Shown: positions 36,588 through 45,881 of the stretch, in pieces
How the letters are laid out: every line of letters begins with the position of its first letter
Position numbering within the stretch: position 1 is the stretch's first letter
Assembly (NCBI GenBank): GCA_942492065.1
Contig: CALODV010000014.1
Coordinates: forward strand, 434,001-498,000
Length of the DNA stretch: 64,000 nucleotides
Origin: G963665815 sp942492065
Lineage (GTDB): Bacteria > Cloacimonadota > Cloacimonadia > Cloacimonadales > JAIOQZ01
Direction of reading: 5' to 3'
The notes under the pieces: model-generated
What the model was told of the DNA's origin: nothing
Seen by the model: the letters and a program-made list of their open reading frames with translations, nothing else
Databases searched by the model: none
Translations under genes and position numbers: made by a program

Positions 36588-37742
36588 ATGTTCAATAAAA
36601 GTAAAATTGATTTCAATAAAATCATTAATGAGTTTATCTCGGCTTATTCTATTATTGTGGATCCTGATAAAGTTGTGCGGATTATGCAGGGGAGAATCAT
36701 AGAATTCTTTGATATAACCAGTGTCAGCTTCTTTGAGCTGAAGGAAACAGGATTTATCTGTCAGGAAAGGAATAAGGAAATCTCAACTGATTCGGAACTT
36801 GTGCACTGGCTTAAAACCAATTCAACCTGGCTTTACCATGGGGAACGGGCTTATGAATATGTTTATAAGGATGAAGTTGTCCGTTCAGGCATTAAGTTCG
36901 ACTACATTTTCCCGCTGGAATCTCATAATGAGCTGATCGGGTTCTGCATGATAGAATCGGGAGTGCTCAAAAAGGAAGTTCTGGAGTTTCTTATGACTGT
37001 TTTCCGGCTCTCTGCAATTGCTCTTGGTAACGCCAGAAGAATGCTTCATGAGCAGAGACGGTTGAAGAACGAGTCTATCAATGAAAAGATGTCTGTGGTG
37101 GAAAGCATAGCCTCCATGATCGCCCACGAGATCAAGAATCCGTTAACATCTATCAGAAGCTCTATCCAGTTTATTATGGACAGCGTACCTGATGAAAAGC
37201 TGAAGAATCTATCGGACAGCCTTATCAGCGAGGTTGACAGAGTAAATGATATTGCCGAGTCAGTTCTGGTTTATGCCAGACCCAAAGTGATAAACCTTGA
37301 AAAAGTAGATTTATATGAACTGATCAAATCGGTAAAACTGCTGTATGAACAGAGATTGTCTGAACTGGGAGTCATGGTGGAAATAAGTGCTAGTGCTGAG
37401 AAGCAGTTTGTATTGGCTGATGAGAATGCACTCAGGCAGATTATGGTTAACCTGATGAATAACAGCCTGGATGCTCTTTTCGAGAGTGAGCGTAAACAGA
37501 TTAAGATTTATACAGAGATCAATGGTAATGATGTTCATGTATACTGGGAGGATACCGGGTGCGGAATGTCGGAGAATGTTGTCAGTAATATTTTTAAGCC
37601 GTTTTTTACTGTAAAAAAAGGTGGGACAGGTCTGGGACTGGCTATCTCAAAAAATCTGGCAGAAGCAATGAATATGAGTATGAGTGTGATCTCCAAAGAA
37701 GGTGTTGGAACTAAGTTTAAAATAGGCATGAGGAAAGAATGA
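36588..37742 (+). CDS. NtrB-type sensor histidine kinase
   Basis: 385 residues from the ATG at 36588, which has GGAG 8 bases upstream; an in-frame ATG at 36519 would add 23 hydrophobic residues but has no ribosome-binding site. The N-terminal ~150 residues look GAF-like. Then comes HisKA with the phospho-acceptor His in IASMIAHEIKNPLTSIRSS (about 179) and HATPase with NLMNNSLDAL and GGTGLGLAIS. Cytoplasmic. Its stop overlaps the response-regulator start (ATGA), so it is the cognate kinase of the sigma54 activator. Confidence 0.93.
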   Translation: MFNKSKIDFNKIINEFISAYSIIVDPDKVVRIMQGRIIEFFDITSVSFFELKETGFICQERNKEISTDSELVHWLKTNSTWLYHGERAYEYVYKDEVVRSGIKFDYIFPLESHNELIGFCMIESGVLKKEVLEFLMTVFRLSAIALGNARRMLHEQRRLKNESINEKMSVVESIASMIAHEIKNPLTSIRSSIQFIMDSVPDEKLKNLSDSLISEVDRVNDIAESVLVYARPKVINLEKVDLYELIKSVKLLYEQRLSELGVMVEISASAEKQFVLADENALRQIMVNLMNNSLDALFESERKQIKIYTEINGNDVHVYWEDTGCGMSENVVSNIFKPFFTVKKGGTGLGLAISKNLAEAMNMSMSVISKEGVGTKFKIGMRKE

Positions 37743-39085
37743 ACAAAAAGAACAGAATACTGATTGTAGATGATGAAGAGAAAATCCGGATTATCTTGAG
37801 AATGCTTCTGGAAAAAGAAGGCTATGAAGTTATAGATGCAGATTCCGGTAATGAAGCGATAAAGATATGCGGTAAAAACCAGTTTGATGTTGTGCTGCTG
37901 GATATGAATATGCCTCTGCTGAATGGACTTGAGACAATGCAGAAACTGAAAGTATTGCAGAAACATGCTCAGTATGTGTTTATAACTGCCCACGGAACGA
38001 TAAAACATGCTGTTCAGGCAATGAAGGACGGAGCTTATAATTTTGTGTCAAAGCCGTTTGATAATAACGAGATTCTGGCAATACTCAATGGCGCTGTCAG
38101 AGTGGTTGAACTTAACAGAAAGCTCAGTGCTCTTGAGTCGCAGATATACGAGGATGATCCGTTCAGGGAGATTATAGGATCTTCAAAAGCTATAAAAGAT
38201 ACATGCAATCTGGCAGAGAAAGTGGCTAATACAGAACTTTCCGTGCTGGTGCAGGGATCGAGCGGAGTAGGTAAAGAGCTGATTGTGAGAGCAATTCACA
38301 GGATATCATCGAGAAGAAACCGAAAGTTCATTGCTGTGAACTGTGCAGCAATTCCGAAAGATCTGTTTGAAAGCGAGTTCTTCGGACATGAGAAAGGAGC
38401 ATTTACCGGGGCGATAACTAACCATAACGGGAAATTCATTGAAGCTGACGGTGGAACCTTGTTTCTTGATGAAATAGGGGAGATGCCGTTGGAGTTTCAG
38501 GCAAAGCTCCTGCGGGTTCTGGAAAACGGGGAAGTGTACAAGATAGGAACATCTGATCCGCAGCATGTAGATGTTCGCGTGATTTCTGCTACAAACAAAT
38601 CGTTGAAAGATAAAGTTAAAAGTGGAGATTTTCGGGAAGACCTGTATTACCGGCTGAATAATTTTGAGCTGGTAGTCCCTGACCTTAAAGACAGGAGAGA
38701 AGATATTCCAGAGCTTGCCCGTTACTTGCTGAAAAAGAAGTATCCTGAAAAGAGTATTAATGATGATACTCTGAAGAAGATGATGTTGTTTGACTGGCCC
38801 GGGAACATAAGGCAGTTGAAAAGTGAGATCAACAGGGCAGCTGTATTGTCCGATGATGTGATTAACCCCGAAACATTCTCGTTTTCTGTTAAACCTGAGC
38901 TGGAGTGTGTAATAGATTTAAGCGGAGAAATTGATCTTGAAGCAGTTTTGAATGATATAAGGGGAAAGTATATTACCCAGGCTATTTTGAAAGCCAAAGG
39001 AAATAAAAAGAGAGCGGCAGAACTTTTGGGGCTTTCGTACAGGGTATTTAATTACCAGTATGAGAAGTTGAGTAAGAATGAGTAA
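37739..39085 (+). CDS. NtrC-family sigma54-dependent response regulator
   Basis: 448 residues. A receiver domain (1-120; acidic DDEE near the start, phospho-Asp in VVLLDMNMP near 54, Lys in VSKPFD) is followed by a AAA+ sigma54-interaction domain (about 145-365; Walker A GSSGVGKE near 173, ESEFFGHEKGAFTGA with the sigma54-contacting loop, Walker B GGTLFLDEIGEM) and a Fis-type HTH (about 405-445, KGNKKRAAELLGLSYR). The presence of GAFTGA means it should activate sigma54 promoters. A target candidate in the window is the ABC operon at 24450. Confidence 0.96.
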   Translation: MNKKNRILIVDDEEKIRIILRMLLEKEGYEVIDADSGNEAIKICGKNQFDVVLLDMNMPLLNGLETMQKLKVLQKHAQYVFITAHGTIKHAVQAMKDGAYNFVSKPFDNNEILAILNGAVRVVELNRKLSALESQIYEDDPFREIIGSSKAIKDTCNLAEKVANTELSVLVQGSSGVGKELIVRAIHRISSRRNRKFIAVNCAAIPKDLFESEFFGHEKGAFTGAITNHNGKFIEADGGTLFLDEIGEMPLEFQAKLLRVLENGEVYKIGTSDPQHVDVRVISATNKSLKDKVKSGDFREDLYYRLNNFELVVPDLKDRREDIPELARYLLKKKYPEKSINDDTLKKMMLFDWPGNIRQLKSEINRAAVLSDDVINPETFSFSVKPELECVIDLSGEIDLEAVLNDIRGKYITQAILKAKGNKKRAAELLGLSYRVFNYQYEKLSKNE

Positions 39086-39113
39086 TAAGTAAGTATAGAA
39101 AATTGGAGGTATA

Positions 39114-39737
39114 ATGGTGAACTACTACACGGATTTTGAAAAGCAAATGAATCTTCTTATTGGTTTTCTGGAAGTATCGAGTGTAGAAGTGTATAGTTTA
39201 ATCCAGAATCATGATACATTCAATATAGGTATAACAATTGATTTCTTGTATAAAGAATATGAAAATTTCAGGAAACATATAACAAATTCAGCGTTAATAA
39301 TGGCTTTTACACACATTGAGGATTTTATATCGAAAATATACTCAGAATACATGTGGTTAAAGGGGAAAGAACAAAAAATTGGAATGAATCTAAATAATTT
39401 TGATAAGAGCACAACCATTGAAAATCTTGTAAGAGACCATGCAAGACAAAAACCACTTGAAACTAAAATAAAAGATTTAAGTGAATATTTTTTTAGGAAG
39501 GATAGGGAAGAGGATAAACCTTTCATTAAACTCTGTAAAGAATTACAGGAATTCAGAAAAGTAAGGAATAGTCTAATACATAACAATGGAATAGCACAGG
39601 AGAATATCAACTGTTCTTTTAATTTGGGTGATGAAATAATGCTGGATGTCTCACAGTTAAATGATATTGGATCGAATATACGAAAGTTATTCAGGGAAAT
39701 ACACAATAGGTTGATGTGCATTATCAATAATAAGTAG
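39114..39737 (+). CDS. HEPN-like protein of unknown function
   Basis: 207 residues, mostly helical, no signal peptide. It contains RKVRNSLIHNNG near 151-162, which fits the R-x4-H signature of HEPN nucleases (RNSLIH), preceded by a long helix with FTHIEDFISKIY. HEPN domains are often RNases in toxin or defence systems, but many are inactive. GGAGGT precedes the ATG. It starts 28 bases after the response regulator on the same strand and could be read through from it. No partner antitoxin (MNT-type) gene is adjacent. The family call is tentative. Confidence 0.6.
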   Translation: MVNYYTDFEKQMNLLIGFLEVSSVEVYSLIQNHDTFNIGITIDFLYKEYENFRKHITNSALIMAFTHIEDFISKIYSEYMWLKGKEQKIGMNLNNFDKSTTIENLVRDHARQKPLETKIKDLSEYFFRKDREEDKPFIKLCKELQEFRKVRNSLIHNNGIAQENINCSFNLGDEIMLDVSQLNDIGSNIRKLFREIHNRLMCIINNK

Positions 39738-39775
39738 ATTCCTGATGTGTATATTTGACTATAATCGGAGAAAAC

Positions 39776-39803
39776 TCCCGATTCGCTATGTAGAGAATCG
39801 GGA
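39776..39803. terminator. Terminator between convergent genes
   Basis: TCCCGATTC / GAATCGGGA, 9-bp stem with a 10-base loop. The minus side continues GTTTTC, the plus side TTAAAC; better as a terminator of the minus-strand beta-helix gene. Confidence 0.55.
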
Positions 39804-39823
39804 TTAAACATTGGCTCTATTTT

Positions 39824-41542
39824 CTATTTAAGCAGCAGCATTTTACTTGTCTCAGAATGTTTCTCAGTTTTTAGTTTATAGAAGTATACTCCACTGGAAA
39901 CATCGTTGTTATTTGAATCCTTACCATTCCAGACAATCGAGTGTTCTCCTTGATTAATATGATCATTAACAAGTGTTCTCACTTTTTGTCCCTTCAAATT
40001 ATATATAGACAATTCTGCACGCCCTTCTTCAGCTAGAGAGAATTTAATCTCAGTCTGAGGATTGAATGGGTTAGGGTAATTACTCAAAGATTTGATGTCA
40101 TAAGCATAGATTTCATTATTACTTACATTTCCCTGATTTTCAATTGCTCCCATGTCGATTTCCGCTCCGAAAATCCTTGGATTACCAAGGAAGTCAAATT
40201 CAGTAAGAGTTACTATAGTTGTATCACTGATTCCTGTATCAATACAGGGTGAACTTGATTGAAGAGAGAAATCAAGGTTGGTTTCATCTGTGAACATAGG
40301 GTTTACTTCAATATTATTTTGTCCATAGTTGTAGGTTGGATCTCCCATACTTGATTCACTTATAGATGAAACACCGTATTCTACGTTACAGTAATCAATA
40401 TCAACATTACCGTCAATCATGAAAAATTGGTTTTGCCCGTTGCCATAGAAAATGCAATTATAGAACTTGTCAGATCCACTGTAGCGCCCCAGCAGAACTT
40501 TTCCATTTGAAGCAAAATTCTCATACATAACGCAGTTCATAAATGAACTATATGCATATCCTGATCCAAAATAAACTCCTCCGGAAGGAGCTGAGTTGTT
40601 ATAGAAGATGCAGTTGTTAAAACAAGGTGAAGATCTGTTTACTGTAACTGCACCTCCTGAATCATTTCCCCTGTTTAGGGTGAACACACAATTCTCAATC
40701 AGTCCATTAGAGTTATACCATATTAATAATCCACCACCATCATCACCTGCTTCATTATCATGAAATAAGACGTTCTTAAGATGATATGTTGTGTCATCGT
40801 ATAGTCCAAGTCCTCCACCTCTAACTTCTGCTTCATTACCGCTGATTTCGCAATCGAACATTTCAAGATGACTGTATCGTGCAATGATTCCACCATAGAA
40901 ACTACTCACATTGTTCTTTATCTCTGAGTCAGTTATAGTGATTGAGGAAGAAAGCATCAAGATTCCACCTCCGGTTCTTATTGTATGATTCGGAGTTCCA
41001 TAAAGCCTGTTATGCTTTACAACACAATGATCCAGGTTACTTGTTGAGTTCTTAAAGAATATTCCTCCACCTTTACCAAATGATGTGTCTACACCAGCGT
41101 AGTTATACTCAATACTGCAGTATGAAATCGTCGGTGAAGCATCAACGCAGAGAATTCCTCCTCCATAATTATGCTCGAATCCAGGATACTCAAAATCCCC
41201 CCAGGTTCCATTACCGTTTGTTATTGTAAATCCAATGATTTTTGTACTGTCAGATTCCTGAGAATTGAAAGTAACAACAGAAGTGCTGTCTCTACCATCA
41301 ATTATGGTCTGGCTTATATAAGATGTATCACTTGCTGTGATAAACTCCGAAGCCAGAACTAAGTTTTTACCCATCAGGTTAATATTCTCATAATATGTAC
41401 CCGGAGATACTATTATTGTGTCCGGCTCTACAGCCGCGTTAATTGCGCTCTGAATAGACTGGAATTCAGCAGGAACATATATTACAGCTGAAGCCCCGCA
41501 AGCAATAATCAATATTAATAGAAAACTAATTTTTTTTAGCAT
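39824..41542 (-). CDS. Beta-helix surface protein with C-terminal sorting domain
   Basis: 572 residues. After a signal peptide (1-19) comes the motif VPAEFQSIQSAINAA..PDTIIVSPGTYYENI, typical of the start of parallel beta-helix (pectate-lyase-like/DUF1565) domains. Beta-helix coils follow to about 390, with repeated N.A...GGG(I/L) turns such as GGGILMLSS, YGGIIARYS and RGGGLGLYD. The sorting domain begins NYPNPFNPQTEIKFSL. No catalytic residues identified; polysaccharide binding or cleavage at the surface is possible. Its last ~250 bases are about 93% identical in DNA to those of the next gene. Confidence 0.88.
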   Translation of the reverse strand: MLKKISFLLILIIACGASAVIYVPAEFQSIQSAINAAVEPDTIIVSPGTYYENINLMGKNLVLASEFITASDTSYISQTIIDGRDSTSVVTFNSQESDSTKIIGFTITNGNGTWGDFEYPGFEHNYGGGILCVDASPTISYCSIEYNYAGVDTSFGKGGGIFFKNSTSNLDHCVVKHNRLYGTPNHTIRTGGGILMLSSSITITDSEIKNNVSSFYGGIIARYSHLEMFDCEISGNEAEVRGGGLGLYDDTTYHLKNVLFHDNEAGDDGGGLLIWYNSNGLIENCVFTLNRGNDSGGAVTVNRSSPCFNNCIFYNNSAPSGGVYFGSGYAYSSFMNCVMYENFASNGKVLLGRYSGSDKFYNCIFYGNGQNQFFMIDGNVDIDYCNVEYGVSSISESSMGDPTYNYGQNNIEVNPMFTDETNLDFSLQSSSPCIDTGISDTTIVTLTEFDFLGNPRIFGAEIDMGAIENQGNVSNNEIYAYDIKSLSNYPNPFNPQTEIKFSLAEEGRAELSIYNLKGQKVRTLVNDHINQGEHSIVWNGKDSNNNDVSSGVYFYKLKTEKHSETSKMLLLK

Positions 41543-41661
41543 ACTCTTTCTCCCTAACGTACTTAAATTGACCAGTACTCATTTAGTCAACTTTTTATTT
41601 TACTGTGATATAATTATCTATTTAAATGTTTTATTGCATGAACTAATTTTCATGTAAAACA

Positions 41662-41688
41662 AAACCCCGCTTTTTCGAAACGGGGTTT
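41662..41688 (-). terminator. Rho-independent terminator
   Basis: On the minus strand AAACCCCG / CGGGGTTT (8 bp) is followed by TTTGTTTT. It ends the VCBS-protein gene at 41713. Confidence 0.85.
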
Positions 41689-41712
41689 ATGTATGATTGA
41701 GAGATGTGCTTT

Positions 41713-44166
41713 CTACTTAAGCAGCAGCATTTTACTTGTCTCAGAATGTTTCTCAGTCTTTAGTTTATAGAAGTATACCCCACTGGAAACATCGTTGTTA
41801 TTTAAGTCTTTACCATTCCATACAATCGAGTGTTCTCCTTGCTCAATATGATCATTAACAAGTGTTTTCACTTTTTGTCCCTTCAAATTGTATATAGACA
41901 ATTCTGCACGTCCTTCTTCAGCGATTGAGAATTTAATCTCAGTTTGAGGATTGAATGGATTAGGGTAGTTTCCTAAGATTTGAGTACAATAAGGTTCAAT
42001 ACTGCCATCTACATTTGGTGTGATAATAGTATTGTTCAGTATTTCGTGGATTTCTCCGGATGAAGTTGCAAATACAATATCAATAGAATTATTGTTGTCA
42101 ATATCACCTGCTGTTAATGCTGTAATTATATTACATTGTGCCAGAATATTATTTGACCAATTTGTCATTGAACCGTTATTCTCCAGAACTCCAATAACAT
42201 TCATAGGCTGACTTGATATAAGATAAAGAAAATCAAGGTCTCCATCGCCATCAACATCAATAATTTCTCCGTAATCATAGTAGTCAAGATATCCGATAAT
42301 TTGTGGAGTCAATGAGAACTGTCCGAAATTTATTGTACCGGTATATACTGAAATGGAATTATCCTGAAAATGTGGGGGAACTATAATATCCAGATAACCA
42401 TCATTATTCATGTCAAAGCACCTGAACATGTTAACCCCATCTTCATCAAACACAAGATCAGAAAGTCCAAAAGACATATTTCCATTGTTATAACTAACTC
42501 TGATGTATCCATTGGGTACAGAATAAAGCATATCAGGCAGATTATCATTATTTACATCAATAAGCTCGAGATGATTGAAATCTTCCTGACTAACAATTAT
42601 GCCGTTACTGAAAGTTCCCTGTGAGTTTTCGTAAATAGTTATGTGATCATCATCATTCCTGCTGCAAGCATATACAATGTCGAGATCTCCATCATTGTCC
42701 ATATCTTTGAAACAGCAGCTTGAGTTTCCATACATGTAATCAGTTGAACTTAACACAGTTTTCTGTCCATTCTGATAATAACATAGCTGTTCTATTCGTG
42801 AAAATCTTGAATAAAGGTCATCTATAACTACATAATCTAAATCTCCGTTAATATCGATATCTGCACAGTCATAGTTGTGAATACTATTCATGTCTGTTTC
42901 TGGAACTGCAGTTGGCAGAAATACATTGTTATCTACTTCGATTTCACTGATAAAAGCCCAGTTAGAGTAAGTAATAAAGGGACTTCCTCCGGCTTCAGCA
43001 ACTTTCATATTTCTAATAGATTTATATGACTCCAGACTTCTATTGTCAAGATTGAAAACACCTGCATTGTTTTGATAGACAAGATAGCAGCCTGCATCAA
43101 GTTCACAGTTAATTTCCGGATAGCCATCATAGTTATAGTCAGCAATGAAAAAGTACATTCCGGATGTTTCAAGGGAATAAGCGTGAGAGTATCCACCGGT
43201 TCCTGCAAAATAAACGTCAAGTTCATTGAAATCATGTTTTACACAGAAATCATCAATACTATCGTTGTTCAAATCTGCAACTGCAATGCATCTAGCATCA
43301 AGAACAGAGTCAGCAAGAACTACAGAATTGCTGAAGCTCTGGTTAACATCATTCTCGTAAATTACAAGCTGTTCCTGACTGGAATCATAATGAAGAATAT
43401 CCTTCAAACCGTCATTGTTATTGTCAACTAATGCATACTGATCCTGATAATCAAACATGGCAATATCATGACTGGATGTGAAAGTATTTGCTGAAGAATC
43501 AAATTCCAGCCATTTCAATGGTGAATTATATTGAGAAACACCAACAATATCCATATCACCATCATTATCCATATCAGCTAAAATATTATAATTATTTTGT
43601 AATTGATCTTTACGTTGAAAGTACACTGAATTATTGAGATTTACAATAGCGAAAGTGTCTGTAAGTGCTGCTCTGGAAAGGTATTTTCCCATATTATAGT
43701 TACCCAGATAGATGTCTTTAAATCCGTCGTTGTTGAAATCATAATAAAGAGTAGTTTCACATTTATCAAAACCTATATACACCGGTGATTCCATTGTAAA
43801 GTTTCCTGATCCATCGTTAGTGAATATATATAGATTTTCTTCTACAAGAACAGTTACAACAATGTCATTGTATCCATCATTATTCATATCGGTAAACTCA
43901 ATTGACTCAAGCCAATATGAGAAACTACCCAGATTGTGCATCAGATAGTAAGACCCATCTCCGTTTGTGTCCTCTTGCCACACAAGCTCATTGTGATTAT
44001 TCTCAATATAATCCATGTCTCCGTCATAGTCAATGTCTGCAATAGTGCATTTTCCAATGTTCGTTAATCTGTTTTGTCTCAGCATAGGTTGAGATGGTGA
44101 AAAATCAACTGCCCCAACATGACTTGATAATAAAAAAAGAAATTGTACAAAATGAAAATATCTCAT
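41713..44166 (-). CDS. VCBS/FG-GAP-repeat surface protein with C-terminal sorting domain
   Basis: 817 residues: signal peptide (1-19, ending SSHVGA), then about a dozen propeller-type repeats with the calcium-loop pattern D(M/I)(N/D)NDG(D/Y)xDIV, and a terminal sorting domain (NYPNPFNPQTEIKFSI ... MLLLK). Probably a calcium-stabilised surface adhesin or binding protein; no enzyme motif. TTAAGGAGG precedes the ATG. Sorting-domain DNA is nearly shared with the neighbouring beta-helix gene. Confidence 0.9.
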   Translation of the reverse strand: MRYFHFVQFLFLLSSHVGAVDFSPSQPMLRQNRLTNIGKCTIADIDYDGDMDYIENNHNELVWQEDTNGDGSYYLMHNLGSFSYWLESIEFTDMNNDGYNDIVVTVLVEENLYIFTNDGSGNFTMESPVYIGFDKCETTLYYDFNNDGFKDIYLGNYNMGKYLSRAALTDTFAIVNLNNSVYFQRKDQLQNNYNILADMDNDGDMDIVGVSQYNSPLKWLEFDSSANTFTSSHDIAMFDYQDQYALVDNNNDGLKDILHYDSSQEQLVIYENDVNQSFSNSVVLADSVLDARCIAVADLNNDSIDDFCVKHDFNELDVYFAGTGGYSHAYSLETSGMYFFIADYNYDGYPEINCELDAGCYLVYQNNAGVFNLDNRSLESYKSIRNMKVAEAGGSPFITYSNWAFISEIEVDNNVFLPTAVPETDMNSIHNYDCADIDINGDLDYVVIDDLYSRFSRIEQLCYYQNGQKTVLSSTDYMYGNSSCCFKDMDNDGDLDIVYACSRNDDDHITIYENSQGTFSNGIIVSQEDFNHLELIDVNNDNLPDMLYSVPNGYIRVSYNNGNMSFGLSDLVFDEDGVNMFRCFDMNNDGYLDIIVPPHFQDNSISVYTGTINFGQFSLTPQIIGYLDYYDYGEIIDVDGDGDLDFLYLISSQPMNVIGVLENNGSMTNWSNNILAQCNIITALTAGDIDNNNSIDIVFATSSGEIHEILNNTIITPNVDGSIEPYCTQILGNYPNPFNPQTEIKFSIAEEGRAELSIYNLKGQKVKTLVNDHIEQGEHSIVWNGKDLNNNDVSSGVYFYKLKTEKHSETSKMLLLK

Positions 44167-44640
44167 ATTTCCTCCTTAAGTTAAAGTAACTCCGTAATAA
44201 AAAAAAAGAAATTCTTCCGGAATTCAGTAAAAAAGTAGCGGCAAATGCATTTCTTTTAGAATCCCAAACTGCAGAATATCTTAATGTACACATTTGCTAT
44301 CAATGCAAATTAAGTTCCAATGTGGAGTATTCTCCATATTAAATTGAAGTCTAATATTGGAAATCCTTGTAAAATTATAAAATTAAATAAGTTAAATAGA
44401 ATTAATATGGTTATTTTTTTAAATTCAACATAAAACATCAGGAATATTTTTAGTATTGATGATTACTATTGTATACGATATTGTCAATATACATTAAATT
44501 ATGTGTTTGGTCTTATACAAACTAAAAAAAGCTATTTTTAATATCATACAAGAGATTTTATGCTTGTTCTTGATTAAAATATAAGTCTCGATTAATTAGC
44601 TTAATTGTTTTGATATTAATTGACTGCTCAAATATCAATG
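44167..44640. other. AT-rich intergenic region
   Basis: About 470 bases of very AT-rich DNA with no credible ORF. It should include the promoter of the minus-strand VCBS gene; I could not place it. TTGACA on the minus strand near 44500 has no -10 at the right distance. Confidence 0.4.
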
Positions 44641-44741
44641 GTCGGGATGATCCCGATTTATCGGTACGGCCTCGCAGTCCTGAACCGGAAAGCTGAGTTT
44701 GCTCAGTCTTCGAACGCTACCGAACTGCGCTACATCCCGAC
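44641..44741 (-). repeat. 101-nt tRNA-like structured element, copy 1
   Basis: On the minus strand the first ~27 bases read as a tRNA 5' part (acceptor CGGGATG, then TA and a D-arm GCGCAGTTCGGTAGCG), and the last bases (CATCCCGAC) pair with the start over 9 bp. The middle is not a tRNA: a hairpin with stem CTGAG/CTCAG and loop CAAA, a small GNRA-loop hairpin and CCGA-TAAA-TCGG. There is no normal anticodon loop or T-loop. Not a functional tRNA, but it could be a structured RNA or a tRNA-derived repeat. A second copy of the same length lies at 45882-45982. Confidence 0.75.
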
Positions 44742-44868
44742 TGCAAAGTATTATCTGCAGTTATTCTGTGATTTGTTGATTTATATCAAATGCTAATGGC
44801 TATGAGAACTCATTTGCTACTGAATATTTTGTTTTACTCCAAATCATCTTGCTATACTATACGGAGTA

Positions 44869-44900
44869 GAGATTTACTCAGTTTTCGAGCGATTCGGAAC
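44869..44900 (-). repeat. Degenerate fragment of the tRNA-like element
   Basis: The plus-strand segment GAGATTTACTCAGTTTTCGA and the next 12 bases align to the central hairpin and D-arm part of the full elements (GAGTTTGCTCAGTCTTCGAA and following), about 80% identical. The rest of the element is missing. Confidence 0.5.
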
Positions 44901-44940
44901 AAAATAATCTTTTCATTTCCGCATTATCTCAAATTTATAC

Positions 44941-44968
44941 TTGACTTACAAACTATATGTACTATAAT
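44941..44968 (+). promoter_or_regulatory. Sigma70-type promoter of the HD-domain gene
   Basis: TTGACT (44941-44946), 16-base spacer, TATAAT (44963-44968), 32 bases before the ATG at 45001. The cleanest vegetative promoter in the window. Confidence 0.8.
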
Positions 44969-45000
44969 TTCTGGTTAAACTAAAAAACAAGGAGGATAAT

Positions 45001-45807
45001 ATGGAACGATCACCCAAGCAACTGAGTATGGAACGAAAAATCCTCAGGATTGCCAGTGGGAAAGCTGTAACCCTACTGGAGAAAATATTCGCAGATGATG
45101 AACTGCAGGCTATGCAGGATTATGCAAATAATGTATCTATAAAACGACTTGGATTTAACGATCATGGTCCTGTCCACATGAGAACGGCTACTTATAACGC
45201 TATTAAGATGTTCAATCTGCTCAAAGAGGCGGATGTAAAGTTTACTCTGGAAGAAGAGGGCATTGGTACTTCTGCTGACAGCTTATGTGCTGTTGTAATG
45301 GGCTCCCTTTTTCACGACCTTGGTATGACAATTACCCGCAGTAATCATGAATACTACAGCTTTCAGCTGGCATTGCCATACATACAGCGTTTTCTGGATG
45401 AAATATATTCACCGGATCAGTTACTACTTAAAAAGGCAGTACAATCTGTTACTCTGGAAAGTATAATAGGGCATATGGCAACAACTAAAATAAACTCTCT
45501 GGAAGCCGGATTAGTGCTTATTGCAGATGGTTCTGATATGGAAAAGGGGAGAGCAAGAATTCCAACACTTCTTTCCGGGGATCCGAAACCGGGCGATATT
45601 CACAGAACATCTGCAGGAGAAATTGAGAATGTGATAATCTGTAAAGGTGAAGAAAAACCTATTAAGATTATTGTTAAGATGAATGCTTCTGTAGGGCTGT
45701 TCCAGATCGAGGAAGTGTTCTATCCAAAGATCAATTTTTCCCCGGTCAAAAAGTATATAGAACTTTATGCCGGTGTAAAAGAAAGAGAGCTGCTGAAATA
45801 TCTTTAG
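45001..45807 (+). CDS. HD-domain metal-dependent phosphohydrolase
   Basis: 268 residues, cytoplasmic. HD-superfamily metal ligands are visible: His in NDHGPVHMRT (about 53-57), the HD pair in GSLFHDLGM (about 104) and a later Asp in LIADGSDMEKGR (about 180). The HD superfamily hydrolyses phosphates or phosphodiesters, often nucleotides; the substrate here is unknown. AAGGAGG precedes the ATG. The gene stands alone, flanked on both sides by 101-bp tRNA-like direct repeats. Confidence 0.82.
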   Translation: MERSPKQLSMERKILRIASGKAVTLLEKIFADDELQAMQDYANNVSIKRLGFNDHGPVHMRTATYNAIKMFNLLKEADVKFTLEEEGIGTSADSLCAVVMGSLFHDLGMTITRSNHEYYSFQLALPYIQRFLDEIYSPDQLLLKKAVQSVTLESIIGHMATTKINSLEAGLVLIADGSDMEKGRARIPTLLSGDPKPGDIHRTSAGEIENVIICKGEEKPIKIIVKMNASVGLFQIEEVFYPKINFSPVKKYIELYAGVKERELLKYL

Positions 45808-45881
45808 CAATGATTGTGTAGGGTGAACCAGGAGGATAGTTGTATGGCGTTCAAAACAGATACTGAATTATAATTGCAATG

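Noticed and set aside
44641..44741. Calling the tRNA-like elements functional tRNA-Pro or tRNA-Sec
   Set aside because: No 7-base anticodon loop and no GTTCRANNC T-loop can be formed; the central hairpin has a 4-base loop.
44790..44978. 62-residue plus-strand ORF
   Set aside because: Overlaps the degenerate tRNA-like fragment and the clear sigma70 promoter of the HD gene; no ribosome-binding site.
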